Source: an uncultured Lachnospiraceae bacterium
GTDB taxonomy: Bacteria > Bacillota > Clostridia > Lachnospirales > Lachnospiraceae
Direction: 5' to 3'
NCBI GenBank assembly: GCA_910578825.1
Contig: CAJTSB010000013.1
Coordinates: 16,143 to 80,142, forward strand
DNA: 64,000 nt
Within the stretch, counting starts at the first letter, position 1, and each line of letters starts with the position of its first letter. Shown piece by piece: positions 26,088 through 35,859 of the stretch. Made by a program: the position numbers and the translations under genes. The notes beneath the pieces are model-generated. The model ran no database searches, had not been told where the DNA came from, and saw nothing but the letters and a program-made list of their open reading frames with translations.

Positions 26088-26594
26088 ATGACAGCTTTAT
26101 CTATTTTAGATGTGAAAGAATTTATGAATATATTATTGCGCGGCAGCGCTTTTGACGGCTTTCTTCTTTCGGAAGGCTCCATCACTACCTATATGACATT
26201 TCTCTTAGACGGTCACTGCATGAAAGATTTTTTCCGCCCGGAGGAAGAGCCTTACGAACAGCTCACCAATGAAAAATACGTTCCGTTTTCTCTGGTGCGT
26301 CCCGCCTGTTTCGACTTAATCAAAGGAACGCATACCCCGTCCGCTTTCCAGTTTGTCTTCCAGCTTTCCGCCGAAAACCAGGCGCGCACCCTTGCCTCGC
26401 TTGGCAGCGCCTTTTCCACGGAAGACGTCTCCGGAATGTATCTAAATCTCCGGTACAGAAATCAACAGCTTACCTGTACCACTGGCGTCTCCTGCCAGAT
26501 ATTCTCTACCGACCAATCCCTCGAGCAGGCATGGGACGTATTGGTAAAACGTTTTCTCAAATCTCATAAGATTCCGTTTGAAGAACTGATTTGA
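26088..26594 (+). CDS. Conserved hypothetical protein, DUF5721-like
   Basis: A 168-residue soluble protein from the ATG at 26088 (AAAGGAGGTTTCT). The opening TALSILDVKEFMNILLRGSAFDGF and the middle PFSLVRPACFDLIKGTHTPSAFQFVF agree with what I recall of DUF5721, a small clostridial family without known function. There is no signal peptide or membrane helix. It is divergent from the M18 peptidase and 100 bases upstream of the cold shock gene. Confidence 0.6.
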   Translation: MTALSILDVKEFMNILLRGSAFDGFLLSEGSITTYMTFLLDGHCMKDFFRPEEEPYEQLTNEKYVPFSLVRPACFDLIKGTHTPSAFQFVFQLSAENQARTLASLGSAFSTEDVSGMYLNLRYRNQQLTCTTGVSCQIFSTDQSLEQAWDVLVKRFLKSHKIPFEELI

Positions 26595-26619
26595 AACCAT
26601 AGAATTCTTAAAAAATTCT

Positions 26620-26647
26620 TTACATTTTCAACATAATGTGCTATTGT
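26620..26647 (+). promoter_or_regulatory. Promoter of the cold shock gene
   Basis: TTTACA (26620-26625), a 16-base spacer and TATTGT (26642-26647). The leader would be only about 40 bases, shorter than the thermosensing leader of E. coli cspA. Confidence 0.45.
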
Positions 26648-26695
26648 AGTATCATGCTTTAAAAAGGCATATAATTTATGTTTGGAGGTACTGAC

Positions 26696-26896
26696 ATGCA
26701 AGGTACAGTAAAGTGGTTCAACAACCAAAAAGGATATGGTTTCATCTCTGATGAATCTGGCAACGATGTATTTGTTCACTATTCCGGATTAAACATGGAG
26801 GGCTTTAAATCCTTAGAAGAAGGCGCTACTGTAGAATTTGACGTTACTGAAGGCTCCAAGGGTCCTCAGGCCGTTAATGTTACCGTAGTACGCTAA
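26696..26896 (+). CDS. Cold shock domain protein
   Basis: A 66-residue CspA-type RNA/DNA chaperone. The RNP1 motif KGYGFIS and the RNP2 motif VFVHYS are intact, starting MQGTVKWFNNQKGYGFI. The ATG at 26696 follows TTTGGAGGTACTGAC. It is expected to melt RNA structure during cold or growth transitions. The transcript is closed by a strong hairpin at 26984. Confidence 0.95.
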   Translation: MQGTVKWFNNQKGYGFISDESGNDVFVHYSGLNMEGFKSLEEGATVEFDVTEGSKGPQAVNVTVVR

Positions 26897-26983
26897 TTTC
26901 ATCAGCTTTTCAATGTACCTTTGTCTGAATATAGAAAATTCAATTTTTTATTAAGATTAAGATATTGAAAAATAGGTGATTAC

Positions 26984-27008
26984 AAAAAGCTGCCAAGGGC
27001 AGCTTTTT
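26984..27008. terminator. Bidirectional terminator between csp and lspA
   Basis: AAAAAGCTGCC-AA-GGGCAGCTTTTT is a compact stem with A and T runs on either side. Confidence 0.9.
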
Positions 27009-27021
27009 GTTTTGCAGAATA

Positions 27022-27471
27022 TTATTTTCCGCCAAATGCTGCAAGAATACTCCCAAGAAAGATAAAAAAATCCGAAATGTTAAACACAATTCTGTTCAAC
27101 CATTTCCATGGCGTCTGGAAACTGAGGTAATCCACAACATATCCTCTCACAATCCTGTCGTATAGATTGCTGCCGCCACCGCCAAGCAAAAGGCTGAGCC
27201 CCAGTTTCAAACCAAAATTGTCTTTTTTGCGCAACAGCAGAAACCAGACAATCCCCAATGACAGTAAAAATCCCCCGCAGAATTTCTTCACCAGCCCTGG
27301 ACGTTTCTCCATCCGGTTAAAGATTGCCCCATAATTATGATGTTTACAGAGCAACACCCTGCCTTTGCAGAATTTTTTGCTCTTACCGGATACCAAATAA
27401 TTCTCTATCTGCTGTTTCACAAAGAAATCCAACAAAAACACAGCTGCCGCCGTAACTGCAAATATCATCAT
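27022..27471 (-). CDS. lspA: Signal peptidase II (lipoprotein signal peptidase)
   Basis: An integral membrane aspartyl protease of about 149 residues that removes the signal peptide of prolipoproteins. Family motifs are FLLDFFVKQQIE, NYGAIFN, GGGGSNLYDRIVRGYVVDYLSF and FNISDFFIFLG; the catalytic pair is the Asp of VVDYL and the Asp of NISDF. The ATG at 27471 or the next codon (27468) follows GGAAAGGAACAT; upstream codons start only from TTG. It is somewhat divergent but has both aspartates. It serves lipoproteins such as those at 23414 and 59457. Confidence 0.88.
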   Translation of the reverse strand: MMIFAVTAAAVFLLDFFVKQQIENYLVSGKSKKFCKGRVLLCKHHNYGAIFNRMEKRPGLVKKFCGGFLLSLGIVWFLLLRKKDNFGLKLGLSLLLGGGGSNLYDRIVRGYVVDYLSFQTPWKWLNRIVFNISDFFIFLGSILAAFGGK

Positions 27472-27536
27472 ATGTTCCTTTCCATCACCTGTCAAAATAC
27501 AAAGTTCGTAATAAATGCCGTTATCATATTGCCGTT

Positions 27537-29219
27537 TTACTGAATCCGAAAGTCCTCAAATGTCCGGTAAACATTTAAACGTCCCCATCCAAAAGCCTTA
27601 TCCGGGTACGTGCGCTGCGCATCACGGTCCGCACTCTGAATCAGAGAATTCTTGATCGCAATACCGGTGATTGTCGAATAATTTCCCCGCACAATCCCCC
27701 ACTCCAGCATTAGTGCAACTCCGCCCGAAGCAACCGCTGTCGCTGCGCTGGTACCGCTCCTTGTGACAAACATCCCACCGGGCGCCGCCCCATACACCTC
27801 AACGCCAGACGCAACAAAATCCGGCTTTATCAACCCATTTGCCGTAAATCCCCTGCCAGATCTTAAGTAAATGCTGTTATCCCTGTCATCGTATGCACCC
27901 ACCGTCATTGGAGCTGCTGCTGATGACGGCACCGTAAGCGTCGTATCCGGGTTGGAACGGACAAAAAAGACCTCCCCGGTCAAAAACTCTTCCAAAGGCA
28001 GCCAGATATGAAACGTGTCCGAAATCTCTGACTGTTGGTAGACGCGAATATTCCAGATTCCCTGCGTGGGCTTGCTGAAACTGATGTAAATCACCTGAGA
28101 GCCATCCAGAATTCCGGCAATCCGGTAATCCACCGTCACCTTAGTGTCCTCAAACAGAAAATTATATTCTCGGCCTCCGGACAAAATAAATTCACTGGGC
28201 ATCCGCTCCCCGGTAGGCGAAATAATATCAACCACAAAACGCTGAGGGGCTCTTGCCCAGACTTCTGCGTAGAATCCCTTTACCCTGTCCCCCACACTGA
28301 TTTCAACATTTTTATAATACTCATCTTCCTCAATTTCTCCCAGGAAATGATGACGGGAATTGCCCTCATTTCCCGCAGCAATCACTACCGCATGATCCCG
28401 CAGCAACGCCATGCCGTTGAGCATCGTGGAGAGTGGATTCACACCCGTATGCCCTCCCATGTCCGTACCCAGCCCTACGCAGATGACAAGGGGCATATGA
28501 CGCTCCTTTGCAATCTGATTTAAATACCTCACGCCTGCCATGATATCATTTTCCTGATACACCGTGGCATCCTCGCTAATAAAATAAAAATCTCGCAGAT
28601 ACTGCTTGGCGGATTTCAGCTTTACCATGGCAATCCTGCTGTATGGCGCCGCGCCCACAAAATTCTTCTCCGACATCTCACTTCCCGCCGCCACGCTTGC
28701 CATATAAGTTCCATGACCATCTTCATCGGTCATGGGCACGATTTCGCGGGGATTCATACTATTTAACGCGCGGTTAATTTCCCCATCCCGGTATTCACTG
28801 CCATAAATGAATCCCTCCGGATGCGTCCCGCTCCTGTCTGTCTGATCCCACATTGCTATAATTCTGGTACTGCCATCGCTGTTGCGGAATACCGGATTCT
28901 CATAATCAATCCCAGAGTCCAAAAAACCGATCAGCACTCCCTGCCCTTTCAGTCCCAGCGTAGGCTGATTCTGCAGCCGCAGAATTCCGCTTGCTTCCAA
29001 AGCGCTCTCATCCATAGGGGCATAACAACCCGGAATTGCATTGTAACTGTAATTCTTAATATTAAGCGGCGGATTTTCATTTCTCGGCAAATAGATAATA
29101 TCGTAAGTAATATCCAGCCTCTGCACACAGTCTGGGGCCGGTGTTCTCCGCGTCTCTAAAATATATTCAGCGATAAAATCATAATAATCATTGGAATATA
29201 CTGCTTCTTCACAATCCAT
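27537..29219 (-). CDS. S8-family subtilisin-like peptidase without signal peptide
   Basis: A 560-residue subtilase. The catalytic triad is complete: Asp101 in FLDSGIDYENPVF, His169 in DEDGHGTYMAS and Ser491 in SGTSAATAVASGG; the oxyanion Asn is in VIAAGNEGN. No signal peptide or membrane helix is present, so it is intracellular or released by another route. It has a long insertion between His and Ser, as in the CspB/CspC germination proteases of clostridia, and lacks a clear I9 prodomain. The role is unknown; relatives occur in several copies in Lachnospiraceae. It lies downstream of clpX. Confidence 0.88.
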   Translation of the reverse strand: MDCEEAVYSNDYYDFIAEYILETRRTPAPDCVQRLDITYDIIYLPRNENPPLNIKNYSYNAIPGCYAPMDESALEASGILRLQNQPTLGLKGQGVLIGFLDSGIDYENPVFRNSDGSTRIIAMWDQTDRSGTHPEGFIYGSEYRDGEINRALNSMNPREIVPMTDEDGHGTYMASVAAGSEMSEKNFVGAAPYSRIAMVKLKSAKQYLRDFYFISEDATVYQENDIMAGVRYLNQIAKERHMPLVICVGLGTDMGGHTGVNPLSTMLNGMALLRDHAVVIAAGNEGNSRHHFLGEIEEDEYYKNVEISVGDRVKGFYAEVWARAPQRFVVDIISPTGERMPSEFILSGGREYNFLFEDTKVTVDYRIAGILDGSQVIYISFSKPTQGIWNIRVYQQSEISDTFHIWLPLEEFLTGEVFFVRSNPDTTLTVPSSAAAPMTVGAYDDRDNSIYLRSGRGFTANGLIKPDFVASGVEVYGAAPGGMFVTRSGTSAATAVASGGVALMLEWGIVRGNYSTITGIAIKNSLIQSADRDAQRTYPDKAFGWGRLNVYRTFEDFRIQ

Positions 29220-29280
29220 ATGCTGCTCTTTTCTTTTTTATCAGCATATGCATGGAAATCATTTCCTATTCCCGGTTTAC

Positions 29281-30735
29281 TTATGCCCCTGCGGCTCCCG
29301 GCAGAACCGGACAGCCCCGCATAGTGATCAGCGGCGCGCCGTGGTTATCGATATAATCTTTGGTTATCGTCACCATGCCGATGCTGTCGTCTTTGGGAAT
29401 CTCATACATGATATCAAGCATAAACGCCTCAATAATGGCGCGCAACGCCCGGGCTCCCACATCTTTTTCTTTCGCTTTGCGGGCAATGGCATGTAAGGCC
29501 TCCTCTTCAAATTCCAGTTTCACCTCATCCATGGCAAGCAATTTCTGATACTGCCTGATAATCGCGCTCTTAGGCTCCGTGAGAATTCGCACCAACATAT
29601 CCTCCGTCAGCGCGTCCAGCGCAAAGATAACCGGCAGCCTTCCCAAAAACTCCGGAATCATGCCGTATTTGCGGATATCTTCTACCTCTACCCGCTGTAA
29701 TATATTTTCTTCGCCATCATATTTATCCTTCAAATCTGCATGAAATCCCATCGCAGACTGTTTATTCAGCCGCTCTTTGATAATTTCTTCCAAATCGGGA
29801 AATGCGCCGCCGCAGATAAACAGGATATTCTTCGTATTGACGGTCGCAAGGGGTACCATCGCATTCTTGCTGTTCGCTCCGACCGGAACTTCAATTTCCG
29901 CACCCTCTAACAGTTTGAGCATTCCCTGCTGCACGCTCTCCCCGCTGACATCCCGCTGGTTCGTCGTCTTCTTCTTTGCAATCTTATCGATCTCGTCAAT
30001 AAAGATGATTCCGTGCTCTGCGCGCTCCACATCATTGTCCGCCGCTGCCAGAAGCTTGGAAACCACGCTCTCAATATCATCTCCGATATAGCCCGCTTCC
30101 GTCAGCGAAGTAGCGTCTGCAATGGCAAGCGGCACATCCAGAAGCTTTGCCAGGGTCTTCACCATATAAGTCTTGCCGCTTCCAGTCGGCCCTAACATCA
30201 GCATATTGGATTTCTCAATCTCTATCTCATCCAAATCATCACAGGTAACGCGCTTGTAATGATTATATACCGCTACAGACATCACCTTCTTGGCGTGTTC
30301 CTGCCCCACGACATATTCATCCAGGCTTGCCTTAATCTTATGGGGCGCCGGAATGGTTCTGATGTCCAGCTCAGGCTTGGCCTTCTTCTCCTCTTTGGGC
30401 TTTTTCTTTTTAAGTTTCTGGCTTTTAGGCATCACATTCATATTCTGGAGGTCGGAGAGATTTATCATGCTGATATTCGGCATGTTGCCAAAATTCCCCA
30501 TGTCACCGATTGGAAACCCCGCATGATTCATCGTATCAAACGTTTTCTGCATACAATCCGAACAGATACAGATATCATTGGGAATGCGAATCATTTTCCC
30601 CGCCTTGCTCTCCGGTCTGTGACAGATAAAACAGACGTCCTCATACCCGTCCTGCTCATTCTTTTCCTTCGGAGCATCGTTTACTTCCCTGTCGTCAATC
30701 TCTTCTATATCATCAAACTTATCCCTGTCGCTCAT
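29281..30735 (-). CDS. clpX: ATP-dependent Clp protease ATPase subunit ClpX
   Basis: A 484-residue AAA+ unfoldase. The N-terminal zinc finger is present (CFICHRPES, CICSDCMQ). Walker A is GPTGSGKTYMVKT, Walker B is IIFIDEIDKIAKKK, and sensor/arginine elements are in GMIPEFLGRLPVIFALD. The protein is longer than usual (about 420) because of an acidic start and a linker of about 60 residues rich in KKKKPKEEKK. An IGF-type ClpP-contact loop is not obvious (GFHADLKDKYDG in that region), so pairing with ClpP is uncertain. No clpP is adjacent. Confidence 0.9.
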   Translation of the reverse strand: MSDRDKFDDIEEIDDREVNDAPKEKNEQDGYEDVCFICHRPESKAGKMIRIPNDICICSDCMQKTFDTMNHAGFPIGDMGNFGNMPNISMINLSDLQNMNVMPKSQKLKKKKPKEEKKAKPELDIRTIPAPHKIKASLDEYVVGQEHAKKVMSVAVYNHYKRVTCDDLDEIEIEKSNMLMLGPTGSGKTYMVKTLAKLLDVPLAIADATSLTEAGYIGDDIESVVSKLLAAADNDVERAEHGIIFIDEIDKIAKKKTTNQRDVSGESVQQGMLKLLEGAEIEVPVGANSKNAMVPLATVNTKNILFICGGAFPDLEEIIKERLNKQSAMGFHADLKDKYDGEENILQRVEVEDIRKYGMIPEFLGRLPVIFALDALTEDMLVRILTEPKSAIIRQYQKLLAMDEVKLEFEEEALHAIARKAKEKDVGARALRAIIEAFMLDIMYEIPKDDSIGMVTITKDYIDNHGAPLITMRGCPVLPGAAGA

Positions 30736-30887
30736 CCTGAATTCTCCTTTTCTATTCCATCACTGAAAGCCCGAAATCTGGTACTATTATAATTCAAGGT
30801 CAGGCATTGTACAACCGTTTCCACAAAAAGTTTAGAAAGAGTTTAGACTTTCCGCCCTGCCGCTGCGACTGAATACCGGAGGCATCA

Positions 30888-32054
30888 TCAATACTCATAA
30901 AAAAAATTATAACCGCAGAATTTCTGATTAATAGGGTCAAAATAAAGTCCCATGGTAATGTCCCCCTGAACAAGAAGAAGAATCGTATCTTTCAATTCCA
31001 CCACCTGATAAGAATAATTGACGGTATATTCCTCTTCCTGGCTGCTCTCCCCGACACTGTTCGATGCACTATTCTTACTCTCCACATCATCCTTCTCATT
31101 CGTGTTTTCATTATTGTCATTATCCGTATAACTATCATCTGTCACGTTCTGATAGATGACTTTCCACTCCTGTGAAACATTATCTAACTTCATTTCCAGA
31201 AACTGCCTCTCCTGTGTATATGCCCATTCCCCATCCTCCATTCCGGACATAATCTCTTCCAGGTACCGGAGTCCGACAAGATACGCGTTCCCATATTCCC
31301 CATTAAGCTGATATATGGCTGGAGCGCCCAGATCATTTAACTGAGACATATACGTAAAGTATCTTGACAGGGAATCTCCGGATTGCTCTAATACCTCTAC
31401 CATTTTCTTCTTTCCTGCTTTCCATTCCGCCTGCTCCCTTTTATCCTTTTTACCGTATTCCATACAGACAAAATTGATTACGTTCCAGTCGCTGCACGCA
31501 ATCCGTACCTGATATCTTTTGCCGCCCAGGGCAATCGTTTCCCGATAGAAACAGATCGCTCCCACGTAAGCATCCGATGACATCACCATGTTTTGTATCA
31601 TATGCTTGCCCGGTTTCCTGAAATAATCAAGAACTTCTTCCACATCCACCCCCGTTTCACAGGAAATCAGTTCCGCAAAATACTTATCTGCCGCAAGGTA
31701 ACATTTTGCCTGCAAATCCGTAAGGTCTTTTGCTTCGTCTTCCTGGATAATCCGTTCCAGCTCGTCTTCTCTGCCATACAGATTGCCCTCGATAAATCCA
31801 TCGTCAAGTATAAAATTGGGAATAATCTCTTCCTTTACATCATTCTCCGGATAATAATTCCATGGGAAAATCTCAATATCGTCGTCAATTTTACCATAAA
31901 AAATATTAGAGCCTACATTTTCATATTCCGCCCGCTCCGGTACGCTCTCGCTCCTGAGAATTTCTTTTCCCTGCTCCACAATGCCAAGATATCCTGCGCC
32001 CAGAATGATGAGGGTAAAGAGAAATGTCAATAATAAGGATTTTTTGTTACGCAC
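30888..32054 (-). CDS. Membrane-anchored protein of unknown function, linked to a two-component system
   Basis: A 388-residue protein starting at a GTG (32054) that overlaps the kinase gene by 8 bases, so the two are translationally coupled. One N-terminal membrane helix (residues about 7-26) leads into a large outside domain. Near residues 305-335 is a low-complexity acidic and Asn/Ser-rich stretch (SYTDNDNNENTNEKDD). I do not recognise a domain. By position it may be a sensor partner or target of the kinase. Confidence 0.7.
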   Translation of the reverse strand: MRNKKSLLLTFLFTLIILGAGYLGIVEQGKEILRSESVPERAEYENVGSNIFYGKIDDDIEIFPWNYYPENDVKEEIIPNFILDDGFIEGNLYGREDELERIIQEDEAKDLTDLQAKCYLAADKYFAELISCETGVDVEEVLDYFRKPGKHMIQNMVMSSDAYVGAICFYRETIALGGKRYQVRIACSDWNVINFVCMEYGKKDKREQAEWKAGKKKMVEVLEQSGDSLSRYFTYMSQLNDLGAPAIYQLNGEYGNAYLVGLRYLEEIMSGMEDGEWAYTQERQFLEMKLDNVSQEWKVIYQNVTDDSYTDNDNNENTNEKDDVESKNSASNSVGESSQEEEYTVNYSYQVVELKDTILLLVQGDITMGLYFDPINQKFCGYNFFYEY

Positions 32055-33456
32055 GTTCTTCGCCCCCTTTCATACGGATGAAGACACATGTCCCTTCTCC
32101 CAGCTTGCTCTCAAAACGCATTTTTCCCTGGTGGACAGATACAATTTCAGCACATAACGCCAACCCGAGACCCGCCCCGCCGTTTGCCCGGCTGCGCACC
32201 TTGTCCACCATATAAAATGCCTGGGTAATCTTCTCTATCTCTTCTTTAGGGATTCCCACCCCTTCATCTTTTACCTCAATACAGAACCAGGGCTTTTCAA
32301 ATTTTCCTGTTACCCATATATTTCCCCCTTCAGAGGACGCCTTGATGGCATTGTCTACCAGATTATAGAGCAGGGACTTAAACAATTCCCTGTCCACACA
32401 CAAAAAACCTTCCTGCGATTCACAGGATAAATGCATTTCATGGCTGCCTGCAACCACTTTCAGGGAAACGCCGATTTCCTGAAACAGGCTCTTCATATCC
32501 TCCTCATGCCATTCCAGTTTCGCCTCCCCCACGGTAATCAGTTCCATCAATTTTCCGGACAAGGTACGCATACGGCTTGCCTCTTCCTTGATAATACCGG
32601 CATACTCAATCCGATTCTCCTCGGTAATGTCCTTTTTTATCTGCAATAAATCTGAAAATCCCAAAATTGAGGTGAGCGGCGTCTTCATCTCATGGGACAA
32701 ATTATCAATAAAATGCTTGCGGTCCTCCGCCACATCTTCCAACGCGCGAACGTTGCTCTCCACCGCTTCCGCCATACTGTTCATATTTTGCGCCAGCTCT
32801 GACAGCTCATCGTGCCCCTTCATCTGAATCCGTTTCCGGTAATTCCCCTGCGCAATCTCCCTCGTCCCTTCATTGACTCTTCGCAACGGATGCAGCAACA
32901 TTTTCACAACCACAAGAAGGATAAAGGCAATGACAATCGCGCAGGACATGCTGATAATCTGTATTTCATAAAGCATATTTTCATGTATCTTCACGACGTC
33001 GCTGATATCGTTCTCTGTGATGATATAATAGTTTTTCCCTTCCAGGCTTTCTGAGGATATTGTATACAACTGATATTGCTGCACCTGCATATAGGAGCCC
33101 TGCTCCTTCTCGACTGCCTCCAACAGTTCCTGAGGTATCGTCATCTCTTTATTGACATAGAACACATTTTTATCCCCCTCCAGGAACGCCACGCCGTTAT
33201 TACCGGCGCCAAATGTCTCCGCCATAAATCCCCGCAGCGTACCTTCATCCAGCACAATGACATTCGCCTTCAACCGCTCCGTCAGCATCATGCTTTTGAA
33301 ACTTGTAATCAAAAATTCGTGCTCACTGTATACGCTCTGTTTCTTCTGATCCATAGCAATCGAAAAACTGTTTTTTAATAACAAAATACTGGTCATGCTC
33401 ACTGCAAGCATTACCAGTATCAATGTATATAGAAAAATTTTCTGCCATAATTTCAT
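32047..33456 (-). CDS. Sensor histidine kinase
   Basis: A 469-residue membrane kinase. Two transmembrane helices (about 6-27 and 165-187) flank an extracellular sensor. A HAMP linker follows (LHPLRRVNEGTREIAQGNY), then the phospho-acceptor FIDNLSHEMKTPLTSILGF and the ATP-binding blocks LVDNAIKASSEGG, VKDEGVGIPKEEI and GGAGLGLALCAEI. It phosphorylates the response regulator encoded 3 bases upstream. It shares an operon with the membrane-anchored protein downstream. Confidence 0.94.
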   Translation of the reverse strand: MKLWQKIFLYTLILVMLAVSMTSILLLKNSFSIAMDQKKQSVYSEHEFLITSFKSMMLTERLKANVIVLDEGTLRGFMAETFGAGNNGVAFLEGDKNVFYVNKEMTIPQELLEAVEKEQGSYMQVQQYQLYTISSESLEGKNYYIITENDISDVVKIHENMLYEIQIISMSCAIVIAFILLVVVKMLLHPLRRVNEGTREIAQGNYRKRIQMKGHDELSELAQNMNSMAEAVESNVRALEDVAEDRKHFIDNLSHEMKTPLTSILGFSDLLQIKKDITEENRIEYAGIIKEEASRMRTLSGKLMELITVGEAKLEWHEEDMKSLFQEIGVSLKVVAGSHEMHLSCESQEGFLCVDRELFKSLLYNLVDNAIKASSEGGNIWVTGKFEKPWFCIEVKDEGVGIPKEEIEKITQAFYMVDKVRSRANGGAGLGLALCAEIVSVHQGKMRFESKLGEGTCVFIRMKGGEERA

Positions 33457-33459
33457 AGG

Positions 33460-34122
33460 CTACTCCTTTGCACTCTCCAGCCGATAACCCAGTTTGGGAA
33501 TCGTTACCAGTCTGTCCTTCAAATCCAGTTTCTTACGCAGCTGCTGGATATGAATGTCAATCGTCCGACTCTCTCCTTCATATTCAAACCCCCATACCGC
33601 CGCCAATAACCGGTCTCTGGAAATCGCAACATCCTTGTGCTGCATGAAGAAAATCAGTACGTCAAACTCCTTCGGCGTGAGATAGACCTCCTCGCCATCT
33701 AACCTGCAGATATGTTCCTCCACGTTCACGGTAATGGCTCCGTATTGATAGACACGCTCTATTCGCTTTACCCGGCGCAGGATTACCTCGATCCTCGCCA
33801 AAAGCTCCATCGCCTCAAAGGGCTTGACAATATAATCTTCCGCCCCAAGGCGCAGACCGCGCACCTTATCCGTCAACTCCTGCTTTGCAGTAATGAAAAT
33901 TACCGGAGCATCTGTATTCGTGCGTTTGCGCATGATTTCAAAACCACTCATATCCGGCAGCATCACATCCAACAGAATCAGATCATAATTCCCATATTCT
34001 ATTTTCTCGAACGCCTCGGTCCCATTGCTGCATACTTCACTCTCATAGCCGCCAATAGCAACCGTAGCCTCCATCAGTTTCGCTATATTCGGGTCGTCTT
34101 CTACAATTAAAATTTTAATCAT
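33460..34122 (-). CDS. OmpR-family response regulator
   Basis: A 220-residue regulator. The receiver domain has the acidic pair in VEDDPN, the phospho-Asp in YDLILLDVMLPD and Lys in YIVKPFEAMEL. A C-terminal winged helix follows (EVYLTPKEFDVLIFFMQHKD, SRTIDIHIQQLRKKL). The start is uncertain: the ATG at 34122 lies 12 bases after AAAGGA, while a GTG three codons upstream would be only 3 bases away. First gene of the regulator-kinase-membrane protein operon. Confidence 0.94.
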   Translation of the reverse strand: MIKILIVEDDPNIAKLMEATVAIGGYESEVCSNGTEAFEKIEYGNYDLILLDVMLPDMSGFEIMRKRTNTDAPVIFITAKQELTDKVRGLRLGAEDYIVKPFEAMELLARIEVILRRVKRIERVYQYGAITVNVEEHICRLDGEEVYLTPKEFDVLIFFMQHKDVAISRDRLLAAVWGFEYEGESRTIDIHIQQLRKKLDLKDRLVTIPKLGYRLESAKE

Positions 34123-34208
34123 TTCTGCCACATTTCCTTTTGTAATACTGAGAAGTTTATCACATTGTTGTATATATGTATGCTGGAAAATGTAAAATTA
34201 ATGTAAGG

Positions 34209-35705
34209 CTACACGTACCTTTCAATCGCCTCCACAGTTTGCAAAAGTTCTTCCATCCGCTCCTGTGCCTGCCTTGCCTGCTGGCTCGTATCCTCGCCAA
34301 GCTCTACCGCCTGCTGCGTATTCGCGGATACCTGCTCGCTTACCGCGGAAATCTGGTTGATACTGTCCACAATCACATTATTGGAGTCAAGGATTTCTTC
34401 AATCTTTCCATAAATATCCGTAACATTCTGATTCAGCTCGCCCATCCGTTCTCCAATGTCATAAAACTGTTCCTGTGCGCTTTGGATCAGGGAATGTTCT
34501 TCCGTGGAATTCTCCATAACATTGTCTACGGTTCTCTTTGCCATATCTGCATTTTCCCGAAGCTGCTGCACAATTTTTTGTATATTCTCGGTCAATTTTC
34601 TTGTCTCATCTGCCAACACACGAATCTCTTCCGCAACTACGGCAAATCCGCGCCCGGCTTCTCCTGCTCGTGCACTCTCAATCGACGCATTCAAAGCAAG
34701 AAGGTTGGTCTGGCTGGAAATGGCAAAAATCTGCTCTGTAATCTCATCCACTTCCCGCGCATTCTCTATCAACTGCTCCACCGAAGAAACGACGTACCCG
34801 TTTGCCGTCTGCATTTTCCCGGACTGCTCCCGCAAAGTATCCATCGTCCTCTGCCCTTCATCCACAGCATCGTTGGACTTCCTTGCCAGCTCCAGCATCT
34901 GGTCAGACATCTCTTTCGTCCGCTCAATCATTCCATGAATATTCTCGGTCATTACCGTTTGTTTCTCAATACTTTCCGCACTGTGGGCGTTGCCCTCCGA
35001 AATCCCGTTAAGCGCCTGCGCCGTAGTTTCTACATTCTGGCTGAGAATATCTATATACTCTCCGGCTTTGACCGAATTATCCTTTACTGCCTGCGCAACC
35101 TGCAGCACATCCTCCAAAAGCTGGTTACTCCTCTCTCTCTGCTCCTTCAGATTGGAAATCTTGTCATTGTTATTGCGGTTGGAAATCTTCGTTGTGCCAC
35201 ACAGAACAATCAGATAAACAATCACGGTTGCCCCCTGAATAAGGAGCGACGTACTGTTCAGTTCGGCACCGGAAGGAAGGCACTTTTTCACCGCCCCGAG
35301 ATACACAAGATCCACGACAGTCACCAGACTGTATACGATAGTAATCCGTAGAATCAAATTGTAATCAAAATATAAAATATAAATTACGGTCAGAGGAAAC
35401 ACCATGGCAAACACCAGATCATTCTGCGCCCCCAATAGTGCAATTGTATAAACGACCATGTACCCCGTCACAGAAACATGTTTAAAAATTTTACTATCTT
35501 TTTGACGGAGAAATACTGCATAATCTGAAATCATGGAAATTAAAACCGTCAACTCCACTGCCATCAAAAATCCAAAACTGATATTCCCCTTGCTGTAATC
35601 ACTGAAATACCCAACAAACAGGAACATATCCATTATCGTGATAATGATAAGCAAAAACCGGTTTACGACTTTCTCTCTGTTGTAAGCTTTCTTCGACTCG
35701 CTCAT
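34209..35705 (-). CDS. Methyl-accepting chemotaxis-type protein
   Basis: A 498-residue receptor read from the ATG at 35705 (GCAAAGGAGAACCAAA). The N-terminal half holds about six transmembrane helices (residues about 17-180) with almost no extracellular domain. A coiled coil and the MA signalling domain follow, with the hairpin tip EEIRVLADETRKL and the ISSQTNLLALNASIESARAGEAGRGFAVVAEE region. There is no HAMP domain. It probably senses within the membrane. No other chemotaxis genes are nearby, so its output (motility or other) is unknown. Confidence 0.92.
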   Translation of the reverse strand: MSESKKAYNREKVVNRFLLIIITIMDMFLFVGYFSDYSKGNISFGFLMAVELTVLISMISDYAVFLRQKDSKIFKHVSVTGYMVVYTIALLGAQNDLVFAMVFPLTVIYILYFDYNLILRITIVYSLVTVVDLVYLGAVKKCLPSGAELNSTSLLIQGATVIVYLIVLCGTTKISNRNNNDKISNLKEQRERSNQLLEDVLQVAQAVKDNSVKAGEYIDILSQNVETTAQALNGISEGNAHSAESIEKQTVMTENIHGMIERTKEMSDQMLELARKSNDAVDEGQRTMDTLREQSGKMQTANGYVVSSVEQLIENAREVDEITEQIFAISSQTNLLALNASIESARAGEAGRGFAVVAEEIRVLADETRKLTENIQKIVQQLRENADMAKRTVDNVMENSTEEHSLIQSAQEQFYDIGERMGELNQNVTDIYGKIEEILDSNNVIVDSINQISAVSEQVSANTQQAVELGEDTSQQARQAQERMEELLQTVEAIERYV

Positions 35706-35859
35706 TTTGGTTCTCCTTTGCAATGTTTATCGTTTTTCTAAATTATGCTACCATAAATTTTTTGCTTTTTCAAGAAGCCTCATCTGCTTTTTATGCCGAT
35801 TACACGCAAATTATACCGCCAAATATGCCAATTGTGCTTTTGCTCCATTTTTGTTCATT

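Noticed and set aside
34176..35351. Long plus-strand frame (391 codons)
   Set aside because: It is the antisense of the chemoreceptor gene, whose domains are unmistakable.
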